Assembly: GCA_012841765.1 (NCBI GenBank)
Contig: DUUA01000204.1
Coordinates: 1 to 10,145, forward strand
Reading direction: 5' to 3'
DNA: 10,145 nt
From: Acholeplasmataceae bacterium
Lineage (GTDB): Bacteria; Bacillota_I; Bacilli_A; ML615J-28; CAG-698
A program made the translations under genes and the position numbers. Positions 1-7,378 of the stretch are shown piece by piece; the stretch's first letter is position 1, and the number at the start of each line of letters is the position of its first letter. The notes under the pieces are model-generated. The model worked only from the letters and a program-made list of their open reading frames with translations, had not been told where the DNA came from and ran no database searches.

Positions 1-2124
1 CAAACTAATTAAAACACCATTACCCTCAGCAACAATTTCTAAATTGTTAATATCTCCTAGATATGTGGCTGTTTCAATACCTGAGTTTAAAAATGCGTTT
101 TTTTCAATTTTTGTAACTGATGCTGGAATAACTATTGATTTTAAGCTTATTGTATCCTTAAAAGCATGATTTTCAATCAAAGTCACAGTATTAGGTATAA
201 CAATGTTTTCTAACGAAATTGTTTGTTCAAAAGCTTTTTCTTTTATTGATACAATACCATTAGGTATTATAAATTCTTTTAAGCTTTCACAGCGAAAAAA
301 ACAATTATTACCAATATCATAAATCATTTCAGATGGGAAAATTATCTCTTCTAAATTAAATGCTCTGTAAAAAGTATAAGTATGGATTCTAATAATATCA
401 AAAATCTCAACTTTTTTTAATGTTAGCGGTATTAATTCATTCGATACATGAGAACGACTTCCAAAAAAGAAATTAAATAAATCAGTACTTGCTGAAGTAG
501 GAGTTGTATTTTCTCTTTTTTCACCAATAAATGGAGCTTTTAGTTCAACTAAACTATTACAACCTTGAAGAACTCCAATACCTAACATTTCTAAAGAAAC
601 TGGAAAATCTATTGAAACTAGTGATCTGCATTCTCTAAATGCATATTCTTCAATAAATTTAATTTTACTATTTGAATCAAAAATAATATTTTCTAAGTTA
701 TAATTATTTTCAAAAGCTTGTGCTCCAATATGTTCGACATTAGCACCAAATGTTATAGTTTCTAAATATTGATTATTCATAAAAGCAAAATTAGGAATAT
801 ATTTATCATTAATAACTATTTCTTTAGTCATCATCGGAGCTAATTTAATTAAATCCTCATTAGTATATAGTAAATCATTTTTTATATAATAATTTTTATT
901 ACCATCAGCCACTATAATTTTTTCCAATTTAGGCAAAACAAGGGTTGAAGCCAAAGAAATGTTTTCTATATTTTTACCGATATATAACTCTGTTATATTA
1001 TATTCTTTTTTGGAATCAAAAAATATTTTAAATACTTTAATATTATTGATTTTTTCAGGTACATAATATATTTTATCATCTGTTGAAACATTTAAATTAA
1101 TTCCATCTTGTTCAACTCGCAAATCTAAATGAGAATATTTAACCCATTGAACAGTTACTAGTGACATTAAAACAACTATTGAACCTAAAACTAAATGATG
1201 ATATATTTTATTTTTTAAATTGAAATGTCTATAAATTAAAGTAACAACAAACAAAATATTAACTCCGATTAAAAATAATAGGTTATACGCGGTCAATATA
1301 AAAGCAAAAGCACTAATCATATTTAGATACAAGAGCAGTGATAAATTTGCTATTGTAAATATAAATGAATATCTCTTTGAATGAATCCTTGATGATAATA
1401 GCTCTCCAAGGGTTGTTAAAAACAATAACAAAGGAACAAGAAACCTATTGAACACTCCAAAAAAGTTATTTTTAGCAATATTCTCAAATAAAAAATCGCC
1501 ACTAAACATTTGTATTAAAATATGAACAAAAAATATGACAAACAACCAAATTAAAACATTAGTTTTAATTTTAACTATTTTTTCAGTTCTCATACCTTCA
1601 TATTCATAAGAAGTTGCAACTGAAAACAAACTTTTCTTTTTATTCCCACAATTAGTACATTCTTCAAAACCTGCTAAATTACAAGTTCCACAAGTACAAT
1701 GCCAAAAATATTCACCTTCTTGCGCCAAGTATTTAATGTCTTTTTTCTTTATTTTAGCAGATTCAGCTATATTTCGTTTATACAAAAATCTTTCTAAACC
1801 TAAATTAAAAATGGATTTAGGTTTGCTAACAACTACATATTCAGAATAGTCACTTAATTTATATTTCTTTTTATCAATAGTTACTGAAAGAAATATTGGT
1901 TTGCTATGTAAATTACTTTTTTCAATATTTGGAAAAATAATTTTTTGAATACGTTCGTTAGAGTTTACAGTTGTTTCAAATTTTTTATTATTAAACTCTA
2001 TTTCTATTATTTCAATATTTTCTCTATTCTGATTAATTATATTAATTATTAAATCTTGTTTTTGAAAATAATAAGATTCAACAAAAATAGGGAATTTTAC
2101 ATACAATTTATTAAAATATTCCAT
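1..2124 (-). CDS. Zinc-ribbon, five-helix membrane protein with BspA-type leucine-rich repeats (3' end beyond the window)
   Basis: The frame is open for 708 codons from an ATG at 2124 to the left edge, with no stop, so the C-terminus is missing. The start is supported by AAGGAG about 9 bases upstream, overlapping the stop of the preceding gene. Residues 1-140 look like a soluble beta-rich domain. Residues 141-160 form a zinc ribbon (WHCTCG then CTNCG; Cys143, 145, 148, 156, 159). Five hydrophobic segments lie near 189-207, 226-242, 252-270, 271-298 and 309-328. Basic loops (SRIHSKR, RHFNLKNK) imply N-terminus inside and C-terminus outside. From about residue 355 onward there are degenerate LRR_5/BspA-like repeats of the form AF..C.SL..I.IP..V..I, including the family's NYYIKNDLLYTNEDLIKLAP element near 411-430. 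The family is known for surface or adhesion roles; here the function is unknown, and the layout suggests an outside sensor or binding domain linked to an inside zinc ribbon. It probably forms a unit with the 107-residue gene upstream. Confidence 0.88.
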   Translation of the reverse strand, partial: MEYFNKLYVKFPIFVESYYFQKQDLIINIINQNRENIEIIEIEFNNKKFETTVNSNERIQKIIFPNIEKSNLHSKPIFLSVTIDKKKYKLSDYSEYVVVSKPKSIFNLGLERFLYKRNIAESAKIKKKDIKYLAQEGEYFWHCTCGTCNLAGFEECTNCGNKKKSLFSVATSYEYEGMRTEKIVKIKTNVLIWLFVIFFVHILIQMFSGDFLFENIAKNNFFGVFNRFLVPLLLFLTTLGELLSSRIHSKRYSFIFTIANLSLLLYLNMISAFAFILTAYNLLFLIGVNILFVVTLIYRHFNLKNKIYHHLVLGSIVVLMSLVTVQWVKYSHLDLRVEQDGINLNVSTDDKIYYVPEKINNIKVFKIFFDSKKEYNITELYIGKNIENISLASTLVLPKLEKIIVADGNKNYYIKNDLLYTNEDLIKLAPMMTKEIVINDKYIPNFAFMNNQYLETITFGANVEHIGAQAFENNYNLENIIFDSNSKIKFIEEYAFRECRSLVSIDFPVSLEMLGIGVLQGCNSLVELKAPFIGEKRENTTPTSASTDLFNFFFGSRSHVSNELIPLTLKKVEIFDIIRIHTYTFYRAFNLEEIIFPSEMIYDIGNNCFFRCESLKEFIIPNGIVSIKEKAFEQTISLENIVIPNTVTLIENHAFKDTISLKSIVIPASVTKIEKNAFLNSGIETATYLGDINNLEIVAEGNGVLISL

Positions 2125-2136
2125 ATTTTTTACTCC

Positions 2137-2460
2137 TTAATACATAAAAATCAAAAAATATATAATTGATAATGCAATATTTATTACACCTGATAATAAA
2201 ATTGTTCTTTGCACTGAAACAAAGCTTAAGTAATTATCGCTTTGTTTATCATGTTTATATGTCCCAGACTTTTTCATGTTTTTTCTTTCTGCTCTACTAG
2301 TTCTTACATTTAAAACTAATAACTGCAAAATACCTGTAATAATTAAAAACAATTCAATAAAAAGTGGATCTTTAGTTGATAAAGTTATAGGTAGCCCAAT
2401 CAGTATTGGTACTGCCGATAATGTAAAAACAATTAATACCTTTTTAAAAAACGGACTCAT
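2137..2460 (-). CDS. Small three-helix membrane protein, function unknown
   Basis: This 107-residue protein has three hydrophobic segments, near residues 8-28, 33-52 and 85-106. A basic polar stretch (about 53-80, with RTSRAERKNMKK) lies between the second and third and is probably cytoplasmic. The start at 2460 is supported by an AGAGAGGG ribosome binding site about 7 bases upstream. Its TAA stop overlaps the ribosome binding site of the next gene, whose ATG is 12 bases further on, so the two are probably cotranscribed and translationally coupled. A possible promoter (TTGTGG-18-TATAAT) lies just upstream, after the opp terminator. I do not recognise the family. A supporting role for the zinc-ribbon/LRR membrane protein is only inferred from adjacency. 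Confidence 0.75.
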   Translation of the reverse strand: MSPFFKKVLIVFTLSAVPILIGLPITLSTKDPLFIELFLIITGILQLLVLNVRTSRAERKNMKKSGTYKHDKQSDNYLSFVSVQRTILLSGVINIALSIIYFLIFMY

Positions 2461-2478
2461 AATTTTACCCTCTCTTTA

Positions 2479-2508
2479 ATTATACTACTTTTTTTAATCT
2501 CTCCACAA
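2479..2508 (-). promoter_or_regulatory. Possible promoter of the small membrane protein/LRR unit
   Basis: On the minus strand TTGTGG (2508-2503) is followed after 18 bases by a perfect TATAAT (2484-2479). Transcription would start near 2472, almost at the ribosome binding site, giving a very short leader. The -35 box is weak (TTG only) and the region is very AT-rich, so chance is possible. Its position after the opp terminator hairpin fits a separate two-gene unit. Confidence 0.4.
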
Positions 2509-2519
2509 TTTATTATTAT

Positions 2520-2554
2520 TTTATTAATTAAAAGCACTCTTATCCAGAGTGCTT
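2520..2554 (-). terminator. Terminator of the opp operon
   Basis: A perfect 9-bp inverted repeat, AAGCACTCT (2532-2540) and AGAGTGCTT (2546-2554), encloses a 5-base loop. It begins 8 bases after the oppF stop. On the minus strand the stem runs into TTTTAATTAAT, a modest U-rich tail. The plus-strand flank is not T-rich, so the terminator acts on the opp transcript. The weak U tract may allow some readthrough into the downstream genes. Confidence 0.75.
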
Positions 2555-2562
2555 CCAATGAA

Positions 2563-3885
2563 TCAATTCATCCATTCATCAATTTTATCTTCTGGAGCTA
2601 AAACATAATGCCCAGGAATTGGTTCAAGCCATTGACATTTGGCGTAATCAATATCCCCTTTATCATAAACAAGTTTTGTTCTATCGTCTTTTGTTTTAGG
2701 ATCAGGTTGAGGAATTGCTGTTAGTAAGGCTTTTGTATATGGATGAACAGGGTTTGCATAAATCTTATTTGCATCTCCTAATTCAACAATATATCCTTGA
2801 TGCATTACTGCAATTCTATCCGAAATATAACGAATAATAGATAAATCATGTGCAATAAATATATATGTTAAATCTCTTTCGTGTTGTAACTTTTTTAGTA
2901 AATTTAATACTTGAGCTCTGATTGAAACGTCTAATGCTGAAATTGGTTCATCAGCAAGAACAAGTTCTGGTTCAATTACCAAAGCTCTAGCAATTCCAAT
3001 TCTTTGTCTTTGACCACCACTAAACTCATGTGGATATCTAGATAAATGCTCAGGTAGCAAACTTACTTCGTCTAACATATCAGTAACTTTTTTTAATCTT
3101 TCTTCTTTAGAATTAAATAATTTAAAATTATATAATCCTTCAGAAATAATATAATCTATATTTGCTCTTTCATTTAGAGAAGCAGCTGGATCCTGAAAAA
3201 TCATTTGAATATTTTTCTTTAATTTCATTTTTTCAGATCTATTCATTCTTCTTGAAACATTTTCACCACGAAAATAAATTGCTCCTGTTGCCAGTTTGTT
3301 AATACCAAGAATAGCTCTAGTAATTGTTGTTTTACCTGAACCAGACTCTCCTACTAATCCAAATGTTTCACCCTTATAAACTTTAAAATTTAAATAGTTA
3401 CAAGCTTTAATAATCTTCTTACTTACTTTAAAGTGAATTGAAGCATCAACAACTTGTAATAATATTTCTTTTCCATTAATAGGATCAATTGTAGGAATAG
3501 TATCGGGATAACCTGTTATATTTTTAGTTCTATAAAAAATACTAACAAATATTATAGGTGCATGCTTTTTATTCTTAATTAAATATTCTTGATAATACAT
3601 CAATAAATATATTGTTAATAACACTATTGCAATAACTGCTATTAAAGCCATATATATATTCAGAAAAATCCTTATTGTACTTAAATTTCCACCCCAAAGA
3701 CTTGTTGCTGTAGTTAATATTGATATAACAACAAGGCATAATAAGCTAATTAACCCAATATACATAACCTTTAATGCTGTTTTTTCACTTAGTCTAAAAA
3801 ATAAGCTATCTTTAGGTTCATAAACTTTAACAGGTTTCACTCTTTGTTCTTTTCTTCTTTTAGTTTTTTCTTTTAAAAATGACAT
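2563..3885 (-). CDS. oppF: Oligopeptide ABC importer ATPase OppF with a two-helix N-terminal extension
   Basis: This is the second nucleotide-binding subunit, which hydrolyses ATP with OppD at the cytoplasmic face of OppBC. The ABC domain covers about residues 141-400: Walker A GESGSGKT (179-186), Q-loop Gln231, signature FSGGQRQR (288-295), Walker B LVLADE (308-313), D-loop ALD (317-319) and H-loop His346. It is followed by the peptide-family HPYTKALL element (381-388) and an AmiF-like PGHYVLA (424-430). At 440 residues it is far longer than usual (about 310). The first 140 residues hold a basic stretch, two strong hydrophobic segments (about 38-60 and 71-97) and a short linker. The start is secure: AGGAGG lies 9 bases before the ATG, which overlaps the oppD stop by one base (TAATG), and there is no suitable internal start at the normal OppF boundary. 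The stop is TGA, followed at once by a terminator hairpin. Confidence 0.96.
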   Translation of the reverse strand: MSFLKEKTKRRKEQRVKPVKVYEPKDSLFFRLSEKTALKVMYIGLISLLCLVVISILTTATSLWGGNLSTIRIFLNIYMALIAVIAIVLLTIYLLMYYQEYLIKNKKHAPIIFVSIFYRTKNITGYPDTIPTIDPINGKEILLQVVDASIHFKVSKKIIKACNYLNFKVYKGETFGLVGESGSGKTTITRAILGINKLATGAIYFRGENVSRRMNRSEKMKLKKNIQMIFQDPAASLNERANIDYIISEGLYNFKLFNSKEERLKKVTDMLDEVSLLPEHLSRYPHEFSGGQRQRIGIARALVIEPELVLADEPISALDVSIRAQVLNLLKKLQHERDLTYIFIAHDLSIIRYISDRIAVMHQGYIVELGDANKIYANPVHPYTKALLTAIPQPDPKTKDDRTKLVYDKGDIDYAKCQWLEPIPGHYVLAPEDKIDEWMN

Positions 3886-4994
3886 TATTTTGAACCTCCT
3901 GAATAAATTTTTGCAACACGTTCACTAATTTCACCAACAATTTCTGGTCTTTCAGTTTTTGGAGCTCTAGGATCCAACAACCAAGTTTTAGCATAATGAG
4001 TATCGCTTATTTTAAACATTGGTGGTTCTTTAACAAAATCAATTTTCATAGCATGAACATTTCTTGGTGCAAAAGCATCTCCATGTATCTCATCAAATAA
4101 ACTTGGAGGTGTTCCAGCAATAGAATATAGGTTTTCACCTTTTTGTCCTAATTGAGGAAGAGAAGATAACAGTGCCCAAGTATATGGATGTCTTGGATCA
4201 TAGTAGATATCATTTGCTGAGCCAATTTCAACTATTTGACCAGCATACATAACAGCTACTCTTTCTGCGATTTCCGCAACAACACCTAAGTCATGAGTAA
4301 TAAATATTACTGTAAATCCATATTCTTCTTTTAATTCATTAATTAAAGCCAAGATTTGTGCTTGAATAGTTACATCAAGAGCTGTAGTTGGCTCATCACA
4401 AATTAGAATATCAGGTGCACAAGCAAGAGCAATCGCAATAACAACACGTTGTCTCATTCCTCCAGAATATTGGAAAGGATAATCTCTAAATCTTTGGTCA
4501 GCATCATCAATCCCAACGCGTTCTAATAATTTAATGGCTTCTTTTTTAGCTTCAGACTTATTCATTCCTCGATGAAGACGAATAACTTCTGTTATTTGTG
4601 AACCAATTCTTCTTAAAGGATTAAGTGAAGTCATCGGATCTTGAAAGATCATTGAAATTCTTTTCCCGCGAATTTGTCTCCATTCAACATTAGTTTTAAA
4701 CTTAGCTAAATCTACACCATTATAATCAATAGACCCATTAGTAACTGAACCATTTTGGTCAAGCATACCAACAAGACATTTTGTAAATACAGATTTACCA
4801 CTCCCTGATTCACCAACAATAGCTAAAGTTTCTCCTTTATAAATATCTAATGAAACTTTTCTTATCGCTGTAAGTAAATGTCGACGAACAGAAAATTGAA
4901 CTTCCAAATCTTTAATTGAGATAATAACATCACCATTTTTTAATGATGAAGATACATCTTTTTTAATTATATTGTTTTCTTTAATTCTAGCCAT
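3885..4994 (-). CDS. oppD: Oligopeptide ABC importer ATPase OppD (AmiE-like)
   Basis: This is the first nucleotide-binding subunit of the peptide importer and pairs with OppF. In its 369 residues are Walker A GESGSGKS (61-68), Q-loop Gln118, signature YSGGMRQR (176-183), Walker B ILICDE (196-201), D-loop ALD (205-207) and H-loop His234, so it should be catalytically intact. The peptide-family C-terminal region begins at [14 protein letters not shown] (268-281). Many OppD/DppD proteins have four cysteines there that hold an iron-sulfur cluster. Here the stretch [12 protein letters not shown] (305-316) to [15 protein letters not shown] (331-345) contains none. From memory, this cysteine-free form matches streptococcal AmiE and lactococcal OppD. 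The start at 4994 has GGGAGGT about 7 bases upstream, overlapping the oppC stop. The stop overlaps the oppF start. Confidence 0.96.
   Translation of the reverse strand: MARIKENNIIKKDVSSSLKNGDVIISIKDLEVQFSVRRHLLTAIRKVSLDIYKGETLAIVGESGSGKSVFTKCLVGMLDQNGSVTNGSIDYNGVDLAKFKTNVEWRQIRGKRISMIFQDPMTSLNPLRRIGSQITEVIRLHRGMNKSEAKKEAIKLLERVGIDDADQRFRDYPFQYSGGMRQRVVIAIALACAPDILICDEPTTALDVTIQAQILALINELKEEYGFTVIFITHDLGVVAEIAERVAVMYAGQIVEIGSANDIYYDPRHPYTWALLSSLPQLGQKGENLYSIAGTPPSLFDEIHGDAFAPRNVHAMKIDFVKEPPMFKISDTHYAKTWLLDPRAPKTERPEIVGEISERVAKIYSGGSK
3895..3900 (-). promoter_or_regulatory. Ribosome binding site fixing the oppF start
   Basis: A perfect AGGAGG lies inside the end of oppD, 9 bases before the ATG at 3885. 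It supports the long oppF start, and so the reality of the membrane-spanning extension, and implies translational coupling to oppD. Confidence 0.85.
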
Positions 4995-5006
4995 TTCTTT
5001 ACCTCC

Positions 5007-6035
5007 CTATCGATGCTTCTTCGGATCTAGTGCATCCGATAAAGAAGTACCCATCAAGAAGAAAGCAAATATAATAAATGCTAATACTCCAGCAGGTGCT
5101 AACAACTGCCAAGGACGTAACACGAAATTTGTTCTTCCTAATTCCAATAATGCTCCAATAGAAGCCGTTGCTGAATCCAATCCAACCCCAAAGAAACTCA
5201 TGGTAACCTCGCTTGAAATCATACCCGGAATGGTCAATGTAGCATTAGTAATAATTACCGCTAAAATATATGGTAATAAATTCTTAAACATAATTCTATA
5301 TCCTGGAGTTCCAAGAGCTCTAGATGCAATATTATATTCTCTATTATTAATAATAATTATTTGATTTCTTAAAAATCTAGCAAGGCCAATCCAAGATGTT
5401 AATGTTAGAGCTATAATTAGTCTAACTTCAGCAGCCATTGTTGGAAATCTCTGCATGAATATTGTTGCAAGCAACATATAAATAAGCAAACTTGGAATAT
5501 TAGAAATCAAATTATATAGTTCAACAAAAAACGGATCTAATTTTCTAAAGAAACCCCACATCAATCCAAATATTGTACCAACAATAACTATAATTGTTGT
5601 TGAAATCATTGCTAAAGCAAGAGATTTTCTAGCACCAGCCCATGTTATGTAAAACAAATCACGGCCAATGCTATCAGTACCCCAAACATGAGATTGACCA
5701 TCAACGCCAATTTCTCCAGGCGCTAAATCTCTCACTGGAATAAAAGTAGCAAAAGTTCCATCTTCTCTTAAATATTCTGCGGGAGTTACCATTGGAACAA
5801 TAAGTGAAAACCCAATTATTATTAATAAAGAAACAATCGCAATAATTGCTGACGGTTTTCTTATAAAAACTCTAAGTACAGATTTCCAATATGAATAAGA
5901 TTCTTTAGCTATATGTTCTGATTCTGTTTCATCTAATGTAACAGGAACAAATAATTCATCTTCATTAATATCTAATACTACTTGACTGTTTTCTACAAGT
6001 ACATCTGTAGAATCATATTTATCATATTTTTTCAT
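5007..6035 (-). CDS. oppC: Oligopeptide ABC importer permease OppC (AmiD-like)
   Basis: One of two integral membrane subunits forming the peptide channel. From the ATG at 6035 it has 342 residues. An acidic cytoplasmic N-terminus of about 50 residues leads to SYWKSVLRVF, the first membrane helix (about 61-83), and an external loop with HVWGTDSIGRDLF near 116-128. Helices follow near 138-161, 178-195, 205-220, 256-276 and 313-331. The cytoplasmic EAA loop, EYNIASRALGTPGYRI with its key Gly (about 233-248), docks onto the ATPases. The SYW, NLISNIPSLL and LDPKKHR segments recall streptococcal AmiD. A GTG at 6041 would add two residues, but the GGGGG ribosome binding site is 7 bases from the ATG and too close to the GTG, so the ATG is preferred. 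It is 11 bases after oppB and 12 before oppD. Confidence 0.96.
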   Translation of the reverse strand: MKKYDKYDSTDVLVENSQVVLDINEDELFVPVTLDETESEHIAKESYSYWKSVLRVFIRKPSAIIAIVSLLIIIGFSLIVPMVTPAEYLREDGTFATFIPVRDLAPGEIGVDGQSHVWGTDSIGRDLFYITWAGARKSLALAMISTTIIVIVGTIFGLMWGFFRKLDPFFVELYNLISNIPSLLIYMLLATIFMQRFPTMAAEVRLIIALTLTSWIGLARFLRNQIIIINNREYNIASRALGTPGYRIMFKNLLPYILAVIITNATLTIPGMISSEVTMSFFGVGLDSATASIGALLELGRTNFVLRPWQLLAPAGVLAFIIFAFFLMGTSLSDALDPKKHR

Positions 6036-6040
6036 ATCCA

Positions 6041-6049
6041 CACCCCCTA
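6041..6049 (-). promoter_or_regulatory. Ribosome binding site deciding the oppC start
   Basis: The minus-strand sequence TAGGGGGTG combines the oppB stop (TAG) with a purine-rich site. The G run ends 7 bases before the ATG at 6035 but only 1 base before the alternative GTG at 6041. The ATG is therefore the likelier start, with coupling to oppB termination. Confidence 0.6.
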
Positions 6050-7201
6050 CTTAGAAGTCAACTTAATTCTAGGATCAAAGAATATTGTTACAATATCCCC
6101 TAATAAGAATGCACTCATTGATAATGCTGCATAAATTACTGTTAATCCTTGAATTACAGGTACATCTGGCTTAGAACTCTTTAAAGCACTAATTAATAAA
6201 TTACCTGTTCCAGGAATGCCCCAAATAGTTTCAACATAATATGAACCAATTATAGCAAGTAATAAAGTTGCTGGAATATTACGAATTAATGGTACTGCAG
6301 CGTTTCTTAAAACATGCGTATACATTATTCTATTTTCAGATAATCCTTTAGATCTTGCAAACTTAACATATTCTGAACTTAATTCGTCAATCATAAACCT
6401 TCTTACCCAAATACTAGTACCTGGTATAGACAAAAAGACCATACAAAATATTGGTGGTACTAAGGTTATGAGTCTTTCCGCGTCGTAAAAATAACTAAAT
6501 CCAAAAGCTCCAAAAATTCCATCAGGTCTTCCTAATATCATATTCATAATTAAATAGAATACCAAAGCAGGTATTGCGTAGTTTAATACCAAGAAAATAT
6601 TTCCTAGTTTATCAACAAGTCCTCCTGGCTTTTTTGCCATTCCAACACCTAAAGGATAGGCCAGCAAATATGTGAAAAACACTGTGATAAGTGATATTGA
6701 AAAGGAAATTCCCATTCTAGATTTTAATAGTTCAACAACATCTTTAGGACTTGAATAAAGCGATCTGCCTAAGAAAACCCATCCTTCAAAATTAACTAAC
6801 ACTTCTGAATAATTTGTACTCCATCTAATAGGAATTACTTTTGGAATTGGAAGAATCCAATAAATATATTGGAAAATTGTATAAAAAACAGATACAGACT
6901 TCCCATCTAAGGTAACTCTACCATACTTAAATAATACTGATATACGATAGCTCTCTGCTGCCTGTAGACTAACTGCCTTTAATTTATTATAAGTGCCGAT
7001 ATCATATAAATTAATATCAGGTATTAATCTAATAAGAGCGGTAACCAAAGCAATAACCAAAAGTAACGTAAACATTGAAGATAAAATCCTTCTAATTACA
7101 TATAAAAATGTCGGATTTTTTAAAGCCTTCCCTATTTTTTTCATTATAGAAAGAAGTCTATCAGGAAATGATTTTTTCCCTACAGCTACTTGTTCATTCA
7201 T
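6047..7201 (-). CDS. oppB: Oligopeptide ABC importer permease OppB (AmiC-like)
   Basis: The other channel-forming membrane subunit, 384 residues. A basic cytoplasmic N-terminus (1-36) precedes the first helix (about 37-59). An external loop of about 100 residues follows (60-165), with a hydrophobic patch near 105-120. Further helices lie near 166-187, 201-221, 245-262, 311-328 and 352-376. The EAA loop for ATPase contact is EYVKFARSKGLSENRIM (277-293), followed by THVLRNAAVPLI. ETIWGIPGTGNLL (324-336) and the closing FFDPRIKL are typical of OppB/DppB. The large loop after helix 1 matches the AmiC style, though it is shorter than I recall for streptococcal AmiC (about 500 residues in total). 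The start at 7201 has AAGGAG 8 bases upstream. It is separated from oppA by 177 bases but packed tightly against oppC. Confidence 0.95.
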   Translation of the reverse strand: MNEQVAVGKKSFPDRLLSIMKKIGKALKNPTFLYVIRRILSSMFTLLLVIALVTALIRLIPDINLYDIGTYNKLKAVSLQAAESYRISVLFKYGRVTLDGKSVSVFYTIFQYIYWILPIPKVIPIRWSTNYSEVLVNFEGWVFLGRSLYSSPKDVVELLKSRMGISFSISLITVFFTYLLAYPLGVGMAKKPGGLVDKLGNIFLVLNYAIPALVFYLIMNMILGRPDGIFGAFGFSYFYDAERLITLVPPIFCMVFLSIPGTSIWVRRFMIDELSSEYVKFARSKGLSENRIMYTHVLRNAAVPLIRNIPATLLLAIIGSYYVETIWGIPGTGNLLISALKSSKPDVPVIQGLTVIYAALSMSAFLLGDIVTIFFDPRIKLTSK

Positions 7202-7224
7202 TTTTCTCTCTCCTTCATTATGCT

Positions 7225-7252
7225 ATAATATATAAATATAATTCATTGTTAA
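7225..7252 (-). promoter_or_regulatory. Possible internal promoter for oppBCDF
   Basis: On the minus strand TTAACA (7252-7247) and TATTAT (7230-7225) are 16 bases apart, each five of six to consensus. They lie downstream of the two oppA-oppB hairpins and just upstream of the oppB ribosome binding site. The region is extremely AT-rich, so the match could be accidental. A transcript from here would have a very short leader. Confidence 0.35.
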
Positions 7253-7268
7253 TAATATTAATACAAAC

Positions 7269-7292
7269 AATACAGGCTATATTGCCTGTATT
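7269..7292 (-). terminator. Second intergenic hairpin between oppA and oppB
   Basis: A perfect 9-bp inverted repeat, AATACAGGC (7269-7277) and GCCTGTATT (7284-7292), has a 6-base loop. On the minus strand it is followed by GTTTGTATT, which is only partly U-rich. It could be a weak terminator or a stem protecting the upstream oppA mRNA from decay after processing. Confidence 0.55.
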
Positions 7293-7319
7293 AATACTGT
7301 TAACAAAATATTTTATATC

Positions 7320-7353
7320 AATAAAATAAAGGGAAGCAAAGGATATTGCTCCC
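7320..7353 (-). terminator. Hairpin with U-rich tail just after oppA (partial terminator)
   Basis: On the minus strand GGGAGCAA pairs with TTGCT-T-CCC (7353-7346 with 7339-7331, one bulged base) around a 6-base loop. It is followed at once by TTTATTTTATT. It lies 25 bases after the oppA stop and looks like an intrinsic terminator. Because oppBCDF follows on the same strand, it probably allows partial readthrough, giving more OppA than permease. Confidence 0.7.
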
Positions 7354-7378
7354 CCTTATTGCTTTAAAATTTCAACTA

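Noticed and set aside
2276..2479. Plus-strand open frame of 67 codons
   Set aside because: It lies opposite the small membrane protein gene, has no ribosome binding site that I can see, and its product resembles no protein I know. The minus-strand gene explains the region.
2532..2565. TGA read as Trp (Mycoplasma code)
   Set aside because: Reading through the oppF TGA would extend the protein about 13 codons straight through the terminator hairpin, and the conserved Trp codons I checked are TGG. TGA is taken as a stop.
4972..5364. Plus-strand open frame of 130 codons
   Set aside because: It is antisense to oppC and the oppD start, both strongly supported by conserved motifs. No independent coding signal was seen.
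6993..7235. Plus-strand open frame of 80 codons
   Set aside because: It is antisense to the oppB N-terminus, which has a good start and ribosome binding site.
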